Below are positions 30,442-39,942 of a stretch of 64,000 nucleotides of DNA, piece by piece. Made by a program: the position numbers and the translations under genes. Source of the DNA: Pseudomonas urmiensis (GTDB lineage Bacteria; Pseudomonadota; Gammaproteobacteria; Pseudomonadales; Pseudomonadaceae); assembly GCF_014268815.2 (NCBI RefSeq), contig NZ_JABWRE020000001.1, forward strand, positions 4,903,001-4,967,000, written 5' to 3'. The notes beneath the pieces are model-generated. The model saw nothing but the letters and a program-made list of their open reading frames with translations. It searched no databases and was not told where the DNA came from. Position 1 is the stretch's first letter. The number at the start of each line of letters is the position of its first letter.

Positions 30442-31590
30442 TTACGCCATGAGTGGCGGTAACTGCCGATTTAGCGCCAGCTTTTCCATCACGGCCGTGC
30501 CGGTCAAGGCGTAGCCCAAGAGGTTGCCCTGCGCATCGCGGCACAGCACTTTGAGATCAGCGCCCTGCCCTTCGACCTGCCAGTTACCCTCACGGCCTTG
30601 TGGTGGTGGCGAGACTACCAACGGGCAAACCGGGGTCTTCACGGTGACCGGCATTGGCCCATAGGCGACTGCCGTAGGTTTGCCGGACAGGGTTTGCGCT
30701 AGAGCACGCGCACAGGTCATCAATGGCATCACGTACAACAGGTTGATCCCCGCGACTTCGGCGCAGTCTCCCAAGGCGAAGATGTTGGCGTGTGAAGTGC
30801 GCAGCTCGCGATCCACCACCACCCCGCGATTGACCTGCAACCCGGCAGCGGCGGCCAGGTCGGTGCGTGGACGCAGGCCGATGGCCGAGACCACCAGATC
30901 GCAAGCAATTACACCGCCGTCCGACAGGTGCGCCTCCAGGCCATCAGCCACACGCTGCAAACGAGTCAATACCGGGCCCAAGTGCAAACGCACACCCAAG
31001 CGCTCAAGGCCAGCCTGGACCGCGCCAGCGGCCGCCGGGTGCAGCAAGGTCGGCATCACCTGCTCGCAGGGTGCGACCAGGTCGACCTGAAATCCGCCCA
31101 GGCTCATGTCATTGGCGAACTCGCAGCCGATCAGGCCAGCGCCCAGGATCAGCACCCGACGCTTGCCTGCGGCCGCGGCGCGAAAGCGCGCATAGTCCTC
31201 CAGGTCGTTGATCGGGAACACCCACTCGCCAGCATCGCCTTCGATCGGCACCTGTACGGTCTGCGCGCCCCAGGCCAGGATCAGGTCGCGGTACTCGACC
31301 GCTTCCTCACCGATCCACAAACGCTTGTGGCCAGGGTCGATGCCGCTGATGCGGGTGTGGGTGCGGATCTCGGCCTTGAGCTGCTCGGCCATGGCGCCAG
31401 GTTCGGCCATGACCAGGCCCTCGGCGTCCTTGTCCTTGGCAAAGCCGGTGGACAACATCGGCTTGGAGTAAGAACGACCGTCGTCGGCAGTGATCAGCAA
31501 CAGCGGCGTTTCGCCATCGAGCTTGCGAAACTCCCGGGCCAGGTTGTAGCCCGCAAGGCCGGTACCAATGATCACCACAGGGGACGTCAT
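30442..31590 (-). CDS. rubB: Rubredoxin-NAD(+) reductase (FAD-dependent)
   Basis: 382 residues in the pyridine nucleotide-disulphide oxidoreductase fold. FAD motif [17 protein letters not shown] at 5-21, NAD motif [12 protein letters not shown] near 147, and the second FAD segment [12 protein letters not shown] near 275. It moves electrons from NADH to rubredoxin, which serves alkane hydroxylase-type enzymes or oxygen and peroxide detoxification; no alkB is in this window. It lies 34 bp downstream of the rubredoxin gene on the same strand, forming a two-gene unit. Confidence 0.92.
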   Translation of the reverse strand: MTSPVVIIGTGLAGYNLAREFRKLDGETPLLLITADDGRSYSKPMLSTGFAKDKDAEGLVMAEPGAMAEQLKAEIRTHTRISGIDPGHKRLWIGEEAVEYRDLILAWGAQTVQVPIEGDAGEWVFPINDLEDYARFRAAAAGKRRVLILGAGLIGCEFANDMSLGGFQVDLVAPCEQVMPTLLHPAAAGAVQAGLERLGVRLHLGPVLTRLQRVADGLEAHLSDGGVIACDLVVSAIGLRPRTDLAAAAGLQVNRGVVVDRELRTSHANIFALGDCAEVAGINLLYVMPLMTCARALAQTLSGKPTAVAYGPMPVTVKTPVCPLVVSPPPQGREGNWQVEGQGADLKVLCRDAQGNLLGYALTGTAVMEKLALNRQLPPLMA

Positions 31591-31624
31591 GTCGTGCTTC
31601 CTCGTTCGTTGAATAGGGTTGCGA

Positions 31625-31792
31625 TCAGCCGATGGCGATCATTTCGAAGTCCATCTTGCCCACGCCGCAGTCTGGGCACAGCCAATCTTCGGGTACATCT
31701 TCCCAGCGCGTGCCTGGAGCGATGCCGTCATCCGGCCAACCTTCGGCTTCGTCGTAGATCAGGCCACAGACAATACATTGCCACTTCTTCAT
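31625..31792 (-). CDS. rubA: Rubredoxin
   Basis: 55 residues, standard size. The iron is held by two Cys-x-x-Cys knuckles: C6/C9 (CIVCG) and C39/C42 (CPDCG), with the conserved [20 protein letters not shown] between them. It is the electron carrier to partners of the reductase encoded just downstream. GAGG precedes the ATG at 31792. P. aeruginosa carries two rubredoxin genes here; only one is present in this window. Confidence 0.97.
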   Translation of the reverse strand: MKKWQCIVCGLIYDEAEGWPDDGIAPGTRWEDVPEDWLCPDCGVGKMDFEMIAIG

Positions 31793-31838
31793 CAATACCT
31801 CCTCGTCAGGCTCAGGCTTGGCGCCGCCGCTTTGTAGG

Positions 31839-31916
31839 GCTATCGCGGGGCAAACTCGCTGCCACGTTGTCCCGAACCACAAGGCAAGCGTGTAGCAGGC
31901 TTGCCCGCGACTGCAG
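31839..31916. repeat. Degenerate REP pair
   Basis: TATCGCGGGGCAAACTCGCT and a diverged inverted partner ending CAGGCTTGCCCGCGACTG, in the gap between divergent rubA and ubiC. This is one of the few REP loci here not at a convergent junction. Confidence 0.7.
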
Positions 31917-32032
31917 ATTCTTGGCGTGCGCGGCAGCCAGGGGGCTTTGTACTGGCCCTGCCAGCAGTATGCAAGCAGCACGGGCAAACATGCTAAGCTC
32001 GCCGCCTCTCTGGCTGTAACAAGCATACCGAC

Positions 32033-32590
32033 GTGTCGTACGAATCCTCGCAAGCAGCCGCTGTCGCGTGGCTGGCGTATTCACAGCTGGCTGCCGACAT
32101 CGACCAGCCTACCCTCGACTGGCTCTTCGACGAGGGTTCTCTGACCCGCCGTCTGACCGCCCTGTCCCACGATCACTTCTGCGTCACCCCGCTGTTCGAG
32201 GGCTGGCAGCCCCTGCGTGATGATGAATGCCAGGCCCTGAACCTTGAGCCAGGCGCGCAAGGCTGGGTGCGCGAGGTGTACCTGCGCGGCCACGGCCAGC
32301 CGTGGGTATTCGCCCGCAGCGTGGCCGCACGCAGCGCCTTGGAGCGTGGTGGCCTGGATCTGGAAACGCTCGGCAGTCGCTCGCTCGGCGAGCTGCTGTT
32401 CTGCGACCAGGCGTTCGTGCGCCACCCCCTGCAAGTGTGTACTTATCCACAGGCCTGGCTGCCGCCTGAAACTGCCGAGAACGGCCTGTGGGGCCGGCGC
32501 TCGCGCTTTGAGCGCGATGGCCTCGACCTGCTGGTGGCCGAAGTGTTCCTACCGGCGCTGTGGCAAGCGGACAAGGAGGACAACCGCTGA
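32033..32590 (+). CDS. ubiC: Chorismate--pyruvate lyase
   Basis: 185 residues from a GTG start (32033); no in-frame ATG gives a better fit. Family features: [20 protein letters not shown] near the N-terminus, [18 protein letters not shown] (about 80-97, active-site arginine), and [14 protein letters not shown]. It makes 4-hydroxybenzoate, the ring precursor of ubiquinone. Its stop TGA overlaps the ubiA ATG by one base, so the two are coupled. The gene contains one perfect DnaA-box 9-mer at 32443-32451, probably by chance. Confidence 0.95.
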   Translation: MSYESSQAAAVAWLAYSQLAADIDQPTLDWLFDEGSLTRRLTALSHDHFCVTPLFEGWQPLRDDECQALNLEPGAQGWVREVYLRGHGQPWVFARSVAARSALERGGLDLETLGSRSLGELLFCDQAFVRHPLQVCTYPQAWLPPETAENGLWGRRSRFERDGLDLLVAEVFLPALWQADKEDNR

Positions 32591-33480
32591 TGTACCTGCA
32601 ACTGCTCAAGTCGCTCAACCGCCTGCACCCACGCGCCTGGGACTTCGTCCAACTGAGCCGCATGGACCGACCCATTGGCATCTACCTGCTGTTATGGCCG
32701 ACCCTGGCTGCGGTGTGGATCGCCGGCAATGGCTCGCCTAGCGTTGCCAACGTACTGATCTTCGGCCTTGGCGTGGTCCTGATGCGCGCGGCGGGTTGCT
32801 GCATCAATGATTTTGCCGATCGCAAGGTCGATGGCCACGTCAAACGCACCGCCGACCGCCCCCTTGCCAGCGGCCGAGTGAAATCGCGAGAGGCGCTGGT
32901 GCTGTTCGCGATCCTGGTGGGGGTGAGCTTCCTGCTGGTGCTGTGCACCAATGCGCGCACGGTGTGGCTGTCGTTCGGCGCGGTGGCTTTGGCGTTCTGC
33001 TACCCGTTTATGAAACGCTACACCTACTACCCACAGGTGGTGCTGGGCGCGGCGTACTCCTGGGGTATCCCGATGGCCTTCACCGCAGCGGGCGGCGAGC
33101 TGCCGGCCAGCGCCTGGCTGTTGTACATCGCCAACCTGCTGTGGACGGTGGGTTACGACACCTATTACGCGATGGTCGATCGTGATGACGACCTCAAGAT
33201 CGGCGTGAAATCCACCGCCATCCTGTTCGGCGAAGCAGATCGGGCGATCATCCTGACCTTGCAGATGCTGTCGCTGGGCTGCTTGCTGCTGGCGGGTAAC
33301 CAGTTCGAGCTGGGCGGTTGGTACCACCTGGGGCTGATGGGTGCGGCGTTGTGCTTTGCCTGGGAGTTCTGGTCGACGCGCAAGCTCGATCGCGACTCGT
33401 GCTTCAAGGCGTTTCTGCACAATCACTGGGCGGGGTTACTGGTGTTCATTGGGGTGGTGCTGGACTACGCGTTGCGCTGA
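32590..33480 (+). CDS. ubiA: 4-hydroxybenzoate octaprenyltransferase
   Basis: 296 residues with about eight membrane helices. The first Asp-rich motif is [20 protein letters not shown] (about 72-91); the second is [17 protein letters not shown] (about 192-208). It attaches the polyprenyl tail to 4-hydroxybenzoate made by UbiC in the inner membrane. It is translationally coupled to ubiC and converges on the downstream gene across a REP pair. Confidence 0.97.
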   Translation: MYLQLLKSLNRLHPRAWDFVQLSRMDRPIGIYLLLWPTLAAVWIAGNGSPSVANVLIFGLGVVLMRAAGCCINDFADRKVDGHVKRTADRPLASGRVKSREALVLFAILVGVSFLLVLCTNARTVWLSFGAVALAFCYPFMKRYTYYPQVVLGAAYSWGIPMAFTAAGGELPASAWLLYIANLLWTVGYDTYYAMVDRDDDLKIGVKSTAILFGEADRAIILTLQMLSLGCLLLAGNQFELGGWYHLGLMGAALCFAWEFWSTRKLDRDSCFKAFLHNHWAGLLVFIGVVLDYALR

Positions 33481-33507
33481 ATCCACAGTCCGCATCTAGG
33501 CGTAATG

Positions 33508-33577
33508 CGTGGGAGCGGGCTTGCCCCGCGATGACGATACCGGGTTCACCGCCGTTATCGGGCAAGCCCGCTCCCAC
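33508..33577. repeat. Inverted REP pair
   Basis: CGTGGGAGCGGGCTTGCCCC and an inverted copy ending GGGCAAGCCCGCTCCCAC, at the ubiA convergent junction. Confidence 0.9.
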
Positions 33578-33603
33578 ACCGCAAAATCGCCAGAAAACGC
33601 GCT

Positions 33604-33975
33604 TCAGGGTTTGGCTACGTGCCAAACGTCCTTCATGCCATCACCCGTGGTCTCCCCTGCCTTCTTGTCCTTGACGAAGGTATACAGCGGCTTGCCGTCA
33701 TAGGCCCACTGCATGCTGCCATCGTCGCGGGTGATATGGGTCCACTTGCCTTTGGCCGCCTCATCATCCGGCTTGACCATCAACGGCGGCCAGTTCTTGG
33801 CACAATCGCCATTGCACATGGACTTGCCGCCGGCATCCTTGTCGAACGTGTACAGCGTCATGCCGTCATGGTCGACCCACATGCCATCTTTCTCCATGGC
33901 ATGGTGGGCAGATGCCACGCCCGGCAGTGCCAGCACAGCGAAAAGGGCCATCCAGTTCAGCGTTTTTCGTGTCAT
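33604..33975 (-). CDS. Secreted repeat protein with YxFxxD-type motifs (PF03640-like)
   Basis: 123 residues with a clear signal peptide (ends VASA-HH). The mature part has two copies of the family unit: MTLYTFDKDAGGKSMCNGDCAKNW, and KPLYTFVKDKKAGE near the C-terminus. The CNGDC motif suggests a disulphide or metal site and two His residues follow the signal cleavage. The function of the family is not established. Single gene, divergent from phoB. Confidence 0.88.
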   Translation of the reverse strand: MTRKTLNWMALFAVLALPGVASAHHAMEKDGMWVDHDGMTLYTFDKDAGGKSMCNGDCAKNWPPLMVKPDDEAAKGKWTHITRDDGSMQWAYDGKPLYTFVKDKKAGETTGDGMKDVWHVAKP

Positions 33976-34053
33976 TGGATTTCACCGTTTTTGTTCGGGT
34001 GTGGGATTTAAAGCCTAGCTCAGTCATCAATACTTGCCGCAACGGCCCACGAC

Positions 34054-34071
34054 ATGTCACACGACTGCAAT
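34054..34071 (+). promoter_or_regulatory. Candidate Pho box upstream of phoB
   Basis: ATGTCACACGACTGCAAT matches about 12 of 18 positions of the Pho box consensus (two CTGTCA-type repeats 11 bp apart) and lies 54 bp before the phoB ATG. Autoregulation of phoBR by PhoB is well established in relatives. Confidence 0.5.
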
Positions 34072-34124
34072 AATTCCGTTATCTAATGCGGGCCAAGACA
34101 CCGTATCCAGGAGAGGTTTTGAGC

Positions 34125-34814
34125 ATGGTTGGCAGGAACATTCTGATCGTCGACGACGAGGCACCGATTCGCGAGATGATCGCCGTTGCGTTGGAAATGG
34201 CCGGCTACGACTGCCTGGAAGCGGAGAATTCGCAACAGGCCCACGCCATCATCGTCGACCGCAAGCCAGACCTGATCCTACTCGACTGGATGCTCCCGGG
34301 CACCTCCGGCATCGAGCTGGCCCGCCGCCTCAAGCGCGACGAGCTGACGGGCGACATCCCGATCATCATGCTGACCGCCAAGGGTGAAGAGGACAACAAG
34401 ATCCAGGGCCTGGAAGTCGGCGCCGACGACTACATCACCAAACCCTTCTCGCCGCGTGAACTGGTGGCTCGGCTCAAGGCCGTGCTGCGCCGCACCGGCC
34501 CCAGCGACAGCGAAGCGCCAATCGAAGTCGGCGGCCTGCTGCTCGACCCGATCAGCCACCGGGTGACCATCGATGGCAAGCCGGCCGAGATGGGCCCCAC
34601 CGAATACCGCCTGCTGCAGTTCTTCATGACCCACCAGGAGCGCGCCTATACCCGTGGCCAGTTGCTCGACCAGGTCTGGGGCGGCAACGTCTATGTCGAG
34701 GAGCGCACCGTCGACGTGCACATCCGTCGCCTGCGCAAAGCGCTGGGTGAGGCCTACGAAAATCTGGTACAAACCGTCCGGGGCACCGGCTATCGCTTCT
34801 CGACCAAGAGCTGA
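34125..34814 (+). CDS. phoB: Phosphate regulon response regulator PhoB
   Basis: 229 residues, same length as E. coli PhoB. Receiver domain with acidic pair D10/D11, phosphoacceptor D54 (LLDWMLPG) and K at the [12 protein letters not shown] motif (about 105). The C-terminal winged helix of the OmpR class carries [21 protein letters not shown] and [14 protein letters not shown]. Phosphorylated by PhoR under phosphate limitation, it binds Pho boxes; three candidates are in this window. Start 34125 fits the family; the frame is open 13 codons upstream. Confidence 0.98.
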   Translation: MVGRNILIVDDEAPIREMIAVALEMAGYDCLEAENSQQAHAIIVDRKPDLILLDWMLPGTSGIELARRLKRDELTGDIPIIMLTAKGEEDNKIQGLEVGADDYITKPFSPRELVARLKAVLRRTGPSDSEAPIEVGGLLLDPISHRVTIDGKPAEMGPTEYRLLQFFMTHQERAYTRGQLLDQVWGGNVYVEERTVDVHIRRLRKALGEAYENLVQTVRGTGYRFSTKS

Positions 34815-34861
34815 TCGAAGCCCGAGCGCCTAGCTGCACGCCGCTGTACAAGGACCGTCAA

Positions 34862-36169
34862 TTGAACCAGAACTGGCACGCGACCCTGATTCGTCACCTG
34901 CTGCTGTTGATCACCGTCTGCCTGATCGGCGGGTTGATCAGCGGCTATTACGGCTGGAGCCTGGCCCTTGGCCTGGCGCTCTACCTGGGTTGGACCCTCA
35001 AGCAATTGCTGCGCCTGCACGACTGGCTGCGCAACCATCAACCCGACGAAGCACCACCCGACGGCTACGGCTTGTGGGGTGAAGTGTTCGACAGCATCTA
35101 TCACCTGCAACGGCGCGACCAACGTGTGCGCGGCCGGCTGCAGGCCGTGATCGACCGGGTCCAGGAGTCCACCGCCGCGTTGCGCGATGCGGTGATCATG
35201 CTCGACAGCGATGGCAACCTGGAATGGTGGAACCGCGCAGCCGAGACCCTGCTGGGCTTCAAGACCCCGCAGGACGGCGGCCAGCAGGTGACCAACCTGG
35301 TCCGTCACCCGCGCTTCAAGGAATACTTCGAAGCGGAGAACTACCTCGAACCGCTGGAAATCCCCTCGCCGATCAACGACCGCATGCGGGTCCAGCTGCA
35401 TATCACCCGGTATGGCAACAACGAGCATCTGATGCTGGTACGCGATGTCACGCGCATCCATCAGCTCGAACAGATGCGCAAAGACTTCGTCGCCAACGTC
35501 TCCCATGAGTTGCGCACGCCACTGACGGTGATCACCGGCTACCTGGAGACGCTGCTGGACAACGTCGAAGACGTCAACCCGCGTTGGAGCCGGGCGCTGC
35601 AGCAGATGAGCCAGCAAGGCTCACGCATGCAGACCCTGCTCAACGACCTGCTGCTGTTGGCCAAGCTCGAAGCCACCGACTACCCCTCGGACAACCAGCC
35701 AGTGGCGGTGGATGCCCTGCTCAACGCGATCAAGAGCGATGCACAGGCATTGTCCGGGCCGCGTAACCAGCGGATCAGCCTGGAGGCGGCGCCCGGGGTT
35801 CATCTCAAGGGCAGCGAGTCGGAGCTGCGTAGCGCGTTTTCCAACCTGGTGTTCAATGCGGTCAAGTACACCCAGGATGAAGGCCACATCCGTATTCGTT
35901 GGTGGGCGGACGAGCAAGGCGCGCATCTGTCGGTACAAGACTCGGGGATGGGCATCGATGCCAAGCATTTGCCGCGCCTGACCGAGCGTTTCTACCGGGT
36001 CGACTCGAGCCGCAACTCCAACACTGGCGGCACCGGGCTGGGCTTGGCGATCGTCAAGCATGTGCTGTTGCGCCATCGTGGCCGGTTGGAGATCAGCAGT
36101 GTACTGGGGCATGGCAGTACCTTTACCTGCCACTTTGCGCCGGGACAGCTGGTGTCCAACAAAGCATAA
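34862..36169 (+). CDS. phoR: Phosphate regulon sensor histidine kinase PhoR
   Basis: 435 residues from a TTG start at 34862 with AAGGA upstream; no in-frame ATG precedes the membrane segment. Two membrane helices (about 10-45), a PAS domain (about 95-195, with LDSDGNLEWWNRAAETLLG), then the H-box FVANVSHELRTPL with His215. The kinase domain follows: N-box SAFSNLVFNAVKYT, G1 DSGMGI, G2 GGTGLGLAIVKHV. It controls PhoB and receives the phosphate signal from Pst/PhoU. It is separated from phoB by 47 bp. Confidence 0.96.
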   Translation: MNQNWHATLIRHLLLLITVCLIGGLISGYYGWSLALGLALYLGWTLKQLLRLHDWLRNHQPDEAPPDGYGLWGEVFDSIYHLQRRDQRVRGRLQAVIDRVQESTAALRDAVIMLDSDGNLEWWNRAAETLLGFKTPQDGGQQVTNLVRHPRFKEYFEAENYLEPLEIPSPINDRMRVQLHITRYGNNEHLMLVRDVTRIHQLEQMRKDFVANVSHELRTPLTVITGYLETLLDNVEDVNPRWSRALQQMSQQGSRMQTLLNDLLLLAKLEATDYPSDNQPVAVDALLNAIKSDAQALSGPRNQRISLEAAPGVHLKGSESELRSAFSNLVFNAVKYTQDEGHIRIRWWADEQGAHLSVQDSGMGIDAKHLPRLTERFYRVDSSRNSNTGGTGLGLAIVKHVLLRHRGRLEISSVLGHGSTFTCHFAPGQLVSNKA

Positions 36170-36182
36170 GCGCCAAGCATCG

Positions 36183-36235
36183 CTGGGGCCGCTACGCGGT
36201 CCATCCCAGCGCTTCGGCGCCCCGACCAGCCAGCT
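36183..36235 (+). repeat. Diverged GGGGCCGC-hairpin/REP-like sequence
   Basis: TGGGGCCGCTACGCGGTCCA followed by TCCCAGCG and CCAGCTCC, a decayed member of the hairpin-plus-REP family seen at several junctions here. It lies between phoR and the next tandem gene and may act as the phoR terminator. Confidence 0.55.
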
Positions 36236-36353
36236 CCACCGCAGCATACCCTTTGCTTTTGCGGCCTCAGCCGCTACATTGGCTGTCCTGTGCCAGCCTC
36301 TGCTGGCACTTGTTTTTCATCCTTTTCGAAGACGGACCCCGTAAAACCCCATC

Positions 36354-37694
36354 ATGGACCCTTCCCCTGGTATCAGCTTCACCTCTCTGTTTGCCGACTT
36401 CGGCATGATTCTTTTTGCGCTGTTCCTGGTCTTGCTCAACGGCTTTTTCGTTGCCGCCGAGTTCGCCATGGTCAAGCTGCGCTCCACCCGCGTCGAGTCG
36501 ATCGCCGAACTGCATGGCTGGCGTGGCAGCATCCTGCGCAAGGTGCACAACCAACTGGATGCCTACCTGTCGGCCTGCCAGCTGGGTATCACCCTGGCCT
36601 CGCTGGGCTTGGGCTGGGTCGGTGAACCTGCGTTCGCCCACTTGCTCGAACCGCTGCTGGCCTACCTTGGCGTCGATACGCCAGAGTTGATCAAGGGCAT
36701 TTCGTTCTTCGTCGCCTTCTTCGTCATCTCCTACCTGCATATCGTGGTCGGCGAGCTGGCGCCCAAGTCGTGGGCGATCCGCAAACCCGAGCTGCTATCG
36801 CTGTGGACTGCAGTGCCGCTGTACGTGTTCTACTGGGCGATGTACCCGGCCATCTACCTGCTCAACGCCAGCGCCAACACCATCTTGCGCATTGCTGGCC
36901 AGGGCGAGCCTGGGCCGCACCATGAGCATCACTACAGCCGCGAAGAGCTCAAGCTGATCCTGCACTCCAGCCGCGGCCAGGACCCTAGCGACCAAGGCAT
37001 GCGCGTGCTGGCCTCGGCCGTGGAGATGGGCGAGCTGGAAGTGGTCGACTGGGCCAACTCCCGCGAAGACATGATCAGCCTCGATGCCAAGGCGCCGCTG
37101 AAGGAAATCCTGGCGATGTTCCGCCGGCACAAGTTCAGCCGTTACCCGGTGTACGACGCCGAGCGTGAGGAGTTCACCGGCCTCTTGCACATCAAGGACC
37201 TGTTGCTGGAGCTGGCCGACCTGGACCACATCCCCGGCACCATCGACCTGGAAGACTTGTGCCGGCCGCTGGAGCGTGTGTCCCGCCACATGCCGCTGTC
37301 GCAGCTGCTGGAGCAGTTCCGCAAGGGCGGTGCACACTTCGTGCTGGTCGAGGAAGCCGATGGCAAGGTGATCGGTTACCTGACCATGGAGGACGTACTG
37401 GAAGTGCTGGTTGGCGACATTCAGGACGAGCACCGCAAGACCGAGCGCGGCATCCTCGCTTACCAGCCAGGCAAATTGCTGGTGCGTGGTGATACACCGC
37501 TGTTCAAGGTCGAGCGTTTGCTCGGCGTGGACCTTGACCACATCGAGGCGGAGACCCTGGCAGGCTTGGTGTACGAGACGCTCAAGCGGGTGCCTGAGGA
37601 AGAAGAACTGCTCGAGGTCGAAGGGCTGCGGATCATCATCAAGAAGATGAAAGGGCCGAAGATCGTGCTGGCCAAGGTGCTCAAGCTCGACTGA
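36354..37694 (+). CDS. CNNM/CorC-type membrane protein with CBS pair
   Basis: 446 residues. The N-terminal CNNM (DUF21) membrane domain (about 10-190) contains LNGFFVAAEFAMVKLRSTRV and the ISYLHIVVGELAPKSWAIRKPE motif. Then come two CBS domains (about 215-340, with RYPVYDAEREEFTGLLHIKDL) and a C-terminal CorC_HlyC domain (about 355-440). Members are sodium-dependent magnesium exporters or related divalent-cation transporters; the older hemolysin label is misleading. It follows phoR in tandem, but a REP-like hairpin lies between, so co-regulation with phosphate is uncertain. Confidence 0.9.
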   Translation: MDPSPGISFTSLFADFGMILFALFLVLLNGFFVAAEFAMVKLRSTRVESIAELHGWRGSILRKVHNQLDAYLSACQLGITLASLGLGWVGEPAFAHLLEPLLAYLGVDTPELIKGISFFVAFFVISYLHIVVGELAPKSWAIRKPELLSLWTAVPLYVFYWAMYPAIYLLNASANTILRIAGQGEPGPHHEHHYSREELKLILHSSRGQDPSDQGMRVLASAVEMGELEVVDWANSREDMISLDAKAPLKEILAMFRRHKFSRYPVYDAEREEFTGLLHIKDLLLELADLDHIPGTIDLEDLCRPLERVSRHMPLSQLLEQFRKGGAHFVLVEEADGKVIGYLTMEDVLEVLVGDIQDEHRKTERGILAYQPGKLLVRGDTPLFKVERLLGVDLDHIEAETLAGLVYETLKRVPEEEELLEVEGLRIIIKKMKGPKIVLAKVLKLD

Positions 37695-37697
37695 CCC

Positions 37698-37812
37698 GTT
37701 GGGGCCGCTTTTTTGCGGCCCATCGCAGCGGTTCGGCGCCCCGACAAGCCAGCTCCTACAGGCAGCCCAGATACCTCGCTGCCTTGCACCAAATGGGGCT
37801 GTAAAGCGGCCC
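37698..37812. repeat. GGGGCCGC hairpin with variant REP pair
   Basis: TTGGGGCCGCTTTTTTGCGG, then CCATCGCAGCGGTTCGGCGC and, at the right, an inverted partner ending GGGGCTGTAAAGCGGCCCCC. It occupies nearly the whole convergent gap between the CNNM gene and the M23 peptidase gene. Confidence 0.8.
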
Positions 37813-37819
37813 CCCATTC

Positions 37820-38716
37820 TCAGGGGTTACCGGCAGTGAAATTCGGTAGCCCGCCAAGCGGCCGGTCGAACTGATACGGAATCGACTCCAGCGACAACCC
37901 GACATTACGCTGCACGACAAAATGCAGGTGCGGCCCGCTGCTGTTACCGGTATTGCCCGACTTGGCCAGGACCTCGCCCTGCCCCACCCGCTGACCTTCC
38001 CCCACCAGCACCGATCCGCGCATCAGGTGCAGGTACACCCCCATGGTGCCGTCCGGGTGCAGGATGCGCACAAAATTGCCGGAAGGATGGGTGCCGCGGC
38101 CGCTCTGGCTGTTCTCAATCTTCACCACCACCCCGCCACGCGCCGCGACGATAGGCGTACCTTCAGGCATGGCAATGTCCATGGCGTAGCGGCCTTTGGC
38201 GCCAAAATGGCTGTAGCGACCGTTCGGCCCTTGGGTCAGACGGAATGGCCCACCCCGCCAGGGGAACGGGTAGCGAAACGCCTGGGGGCGCTGCACCGGG
38301 TCGCCCATGGCATAGTTCAACTTGCTCTGATAGCCCAGCTTCGCGCCTGGCCGCACCTTCACCACGCTTAGCACCTGGGTCGAGCGCGGCGGTAGCACGC
38401 GCCGGACAATACGCGGTGCATTGCCGCCAAGGGCATTGCTCAGGCGCAGCAGTCGTAACTCGACCTCAACAGGTGCGAATAGCTCGTTACGCGCCGAAAA
38501 CCGAACGCCTCCTGCGAAGGCCTCAGTGTTTAGGCGTACCTGGCCTTCCAAACGTTCGACCATCGGTTCGCGGAAAATCAGAGGTTTGGCGCCCGCGCTC
38601 GGCCGCTCGGAATAGGACACCACTCCGAATTCGTCAGTGGTCTTGTAGATGGTCATGCCCAGGCTCGACGCTGAGGCCAGGAGCAAGGCACAAAACAGCA
38701 GCAGGCGGCTGGGCAT
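37820..38716 (-). CDS. Secreted M23 family metallopeptidase (LytM domain)
   Basis: 298 residues. Signal peptide to about residue 20, then a DUF4124-like start (MTIYKTTDEFGVVSYSERP, matching the family that begins with a short beta unit), a middle beta domain, and a C-terminal LytM domain. Zinc-site residues are present: H and D in YSHFGAKGRYAMDIAMP, and the HxH of GPHLHFVVQRN. It is therefore probably an active peptidoglycan endopeptidase in the periplasm rather than a LytM activator. It stands alone; the downstream side is a REP-rich convergent gap. Confidence 0.92.
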   Translation of the reverse strand: MPSRLLLFCALLLASASSLGMTIYKTTDEFGVVSYSERPSAGAKPLIFREPMVERLEGQVRLNTEAFAGGVRFSARNELFAPVEVELRLLRLSNALGGNAPRIVRRVLPPRSTQVLSVVKVRPGAKLGYQSKLNYAMGDPVQRPQAFRYPFPWRGGPFRLTQGPNGRYSHFGAKGRYAMDIAMPEGTPIVAARGGVVVKIENSQSGRGTHPSGNFVRILHPDGTMGVYLHLMRGSVLVGEGQRVGQGEVLAKSGNTGNSSGPHLHFVVQRNVGLSLESIPYQFDRPLGGLPNFTAGNP

Positions 38717-38811
38717 GATAGTGGCTTTTTGACAGGTTAGATCTGTCGAAGCCTAGCAGCCCAGTACCGGGGTGTAGGTGCAGTTGGTCGCCTGGATCAG
38801 GCAGTGCGCGC

Positions 38812-38862
38812 CTCATCGCGGGGCAAGCTCGCTGCCACGAGCTGGGCTTGCCCCGCGATGAG
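38812..38862. repeat. Compact inverted REP pair with perfect 16-bp stem
   Basis: CTCATCGCGGGGCAAG (38812-38827) is exactly repeated in inverse at 38847-38862 with a 19-base loop. It lies 14 bp past the stop of the response regulator gene on the minus strand and probably serves as its terminator or 3' stabiliser. Confidence 0.9.
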
Positions 38863-38876
38863 TCCTGAACCGGCGC

Positions 38877-39779
38877 TCAAGCGCCCGGGGTGAAGTGCTT
38901 CTGGGTAGTCCCGCGGGCAATCAGCCGCGACAGGTAGTCGAGCTTCTGCGCATCCTGGTCGACGAACTTGAACGTCAGCTGCAACCAGTCGCTCTCTGGC
39001 TTGGGCTCCAGCGCTGCTACGGCATGCAGATAGCCGTTGAGCCGCGCCACCTCGGCGTTCTCACCCTGCTCCAGGTCCAGCACCGCGCCTTCCAACACTT
39101 GTGGCAGATTGGCGCTACGACGCACGACCAGCAGCGCCTCCTTGAGGCTCAACGCCTTGATCACGCATTGCTGGGTGCCGCTGGACAAACGCAACTGGCC
39201 TTGGCCGCGCCCGCTCTGCGCAGCGGCAGCCGCCGTACGCGGTGTCGGGGCATTGATCAGCGGTTTGGCAGCTGCTGGAGCCGGCGCTGGCGCGACTTTG
39301 GCCGCTTCAGGCCGTCCACCGGTCAGGGCGCTGAGCGAATCGTTGGCGAACGCCGAATTGACCCGCGCCGGCCCACCTGCCAGCAGGCTGTCCAGCTTGC
39401 CGATCTTGCTCAGCGACTTCTTCACCTTGGTCAGCAGCTGCTCGTTGGTGAACGGTTTGCCGACGAAGTCGGAAACGCCGGCCTGAATCGCCTGAATAAC
39501 GTTTTCCTTGTCACCGCGGCTGGTCACCATGATGAACTGCAGGGCTTTCATTTCAGGCTGCTGGCGGCACCAGGTGAGCAGTTCGAGGCCAGACATCTCC
39601 GGCATCTCCCAGTCGCACAGGACCAGGTCGTAGGTTTCCTTGCTCAGCATCGCCATGGCCTTGCGACCGTTGACCGCGTCTTCGATGACCATGCCGGGGA
39701 AGGCATTGCGCAGGCACTTCTTTACCAGGTCACGGATGAACGGCGCGTCATCCACAACCAGCACATTGACTTTACTCAT
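38877..39779 (-). CDS. Response regulator with C-terminal PilZ-like domain
   Basis: 300 residues from ATG 39779, chosen for its AGGAG site. The receiver domain (1-125) carries the acidic pair D10/D11, phosphoacceptor D56 (LVLCDWEMPEM) and the conserved K in FVGKPF, all intact. An Ala/Pro-rich linker (about 165-200) leads to a C-terminal beta-rich domain (about 205-300). That domain resembles PilZ in length and strand order, but I do not see the RxxxR and (D/N)xSxxG c-di-GMP motifs. Output and partner kinase are unknown; there is no kinase next to it. It lies just upstream of phoU's terminator on the same strand. Confidence 0.85.
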   Translation of the reverse strand: MSKVNVLVVDDAPFIRDLVKKCLRNAFPGMVIEDAVNGRKAMAMLSKETYDLVLCDWEMPEMSGLELLTWCRQQPEMKALQFIMVTSRGDKENVIQAIQAGVSDFVGKPFTNEQLLTKVKKSLSKIGKLDSLLAGGPARVNSAFANDSLSALTGGRPEAAKVAPAPAPAAAKPLINAPTPRTAAAAAQSGRGQGQLRLSSGTQQCVIKALSLKEALLVVRRSANLPQVLEGAVLDLEQGENAEVARLNGYLHAVAALEPKPESDWLQLTFKFVDQDAQKLDYLSRLIARGTTQKHFTPGA

Positions 39780-39897
39780 CAACACTCCTCTTGATCCCGA
39801 CTAGCATACCGCTGACTGATGGCCATTTGCCAAACCACTGGTCACGCCGGGAGTTCTCACATTGTTCGCGGGTGCCTGCTGGCTGCTCGACCGCAAA

Positions 39898-39925
39898 CGA
39901 AAACGCCCGGCACAGGCCGGGCGTT
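39898..39925 (-). terminator. Terminator of the pst-phoU operon
   Basis: Perfect 10-bp stem AACGCCCGGC / GCCGGGCGTT with an ACAG loop, 18 bp past the phoU stop. On the minus strand it is followed by TTCGTTTG, a moderate T-tract. Confidence 0.85.
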
Positions 39926-39942
39926 CATGCTCGGGAGCAATC

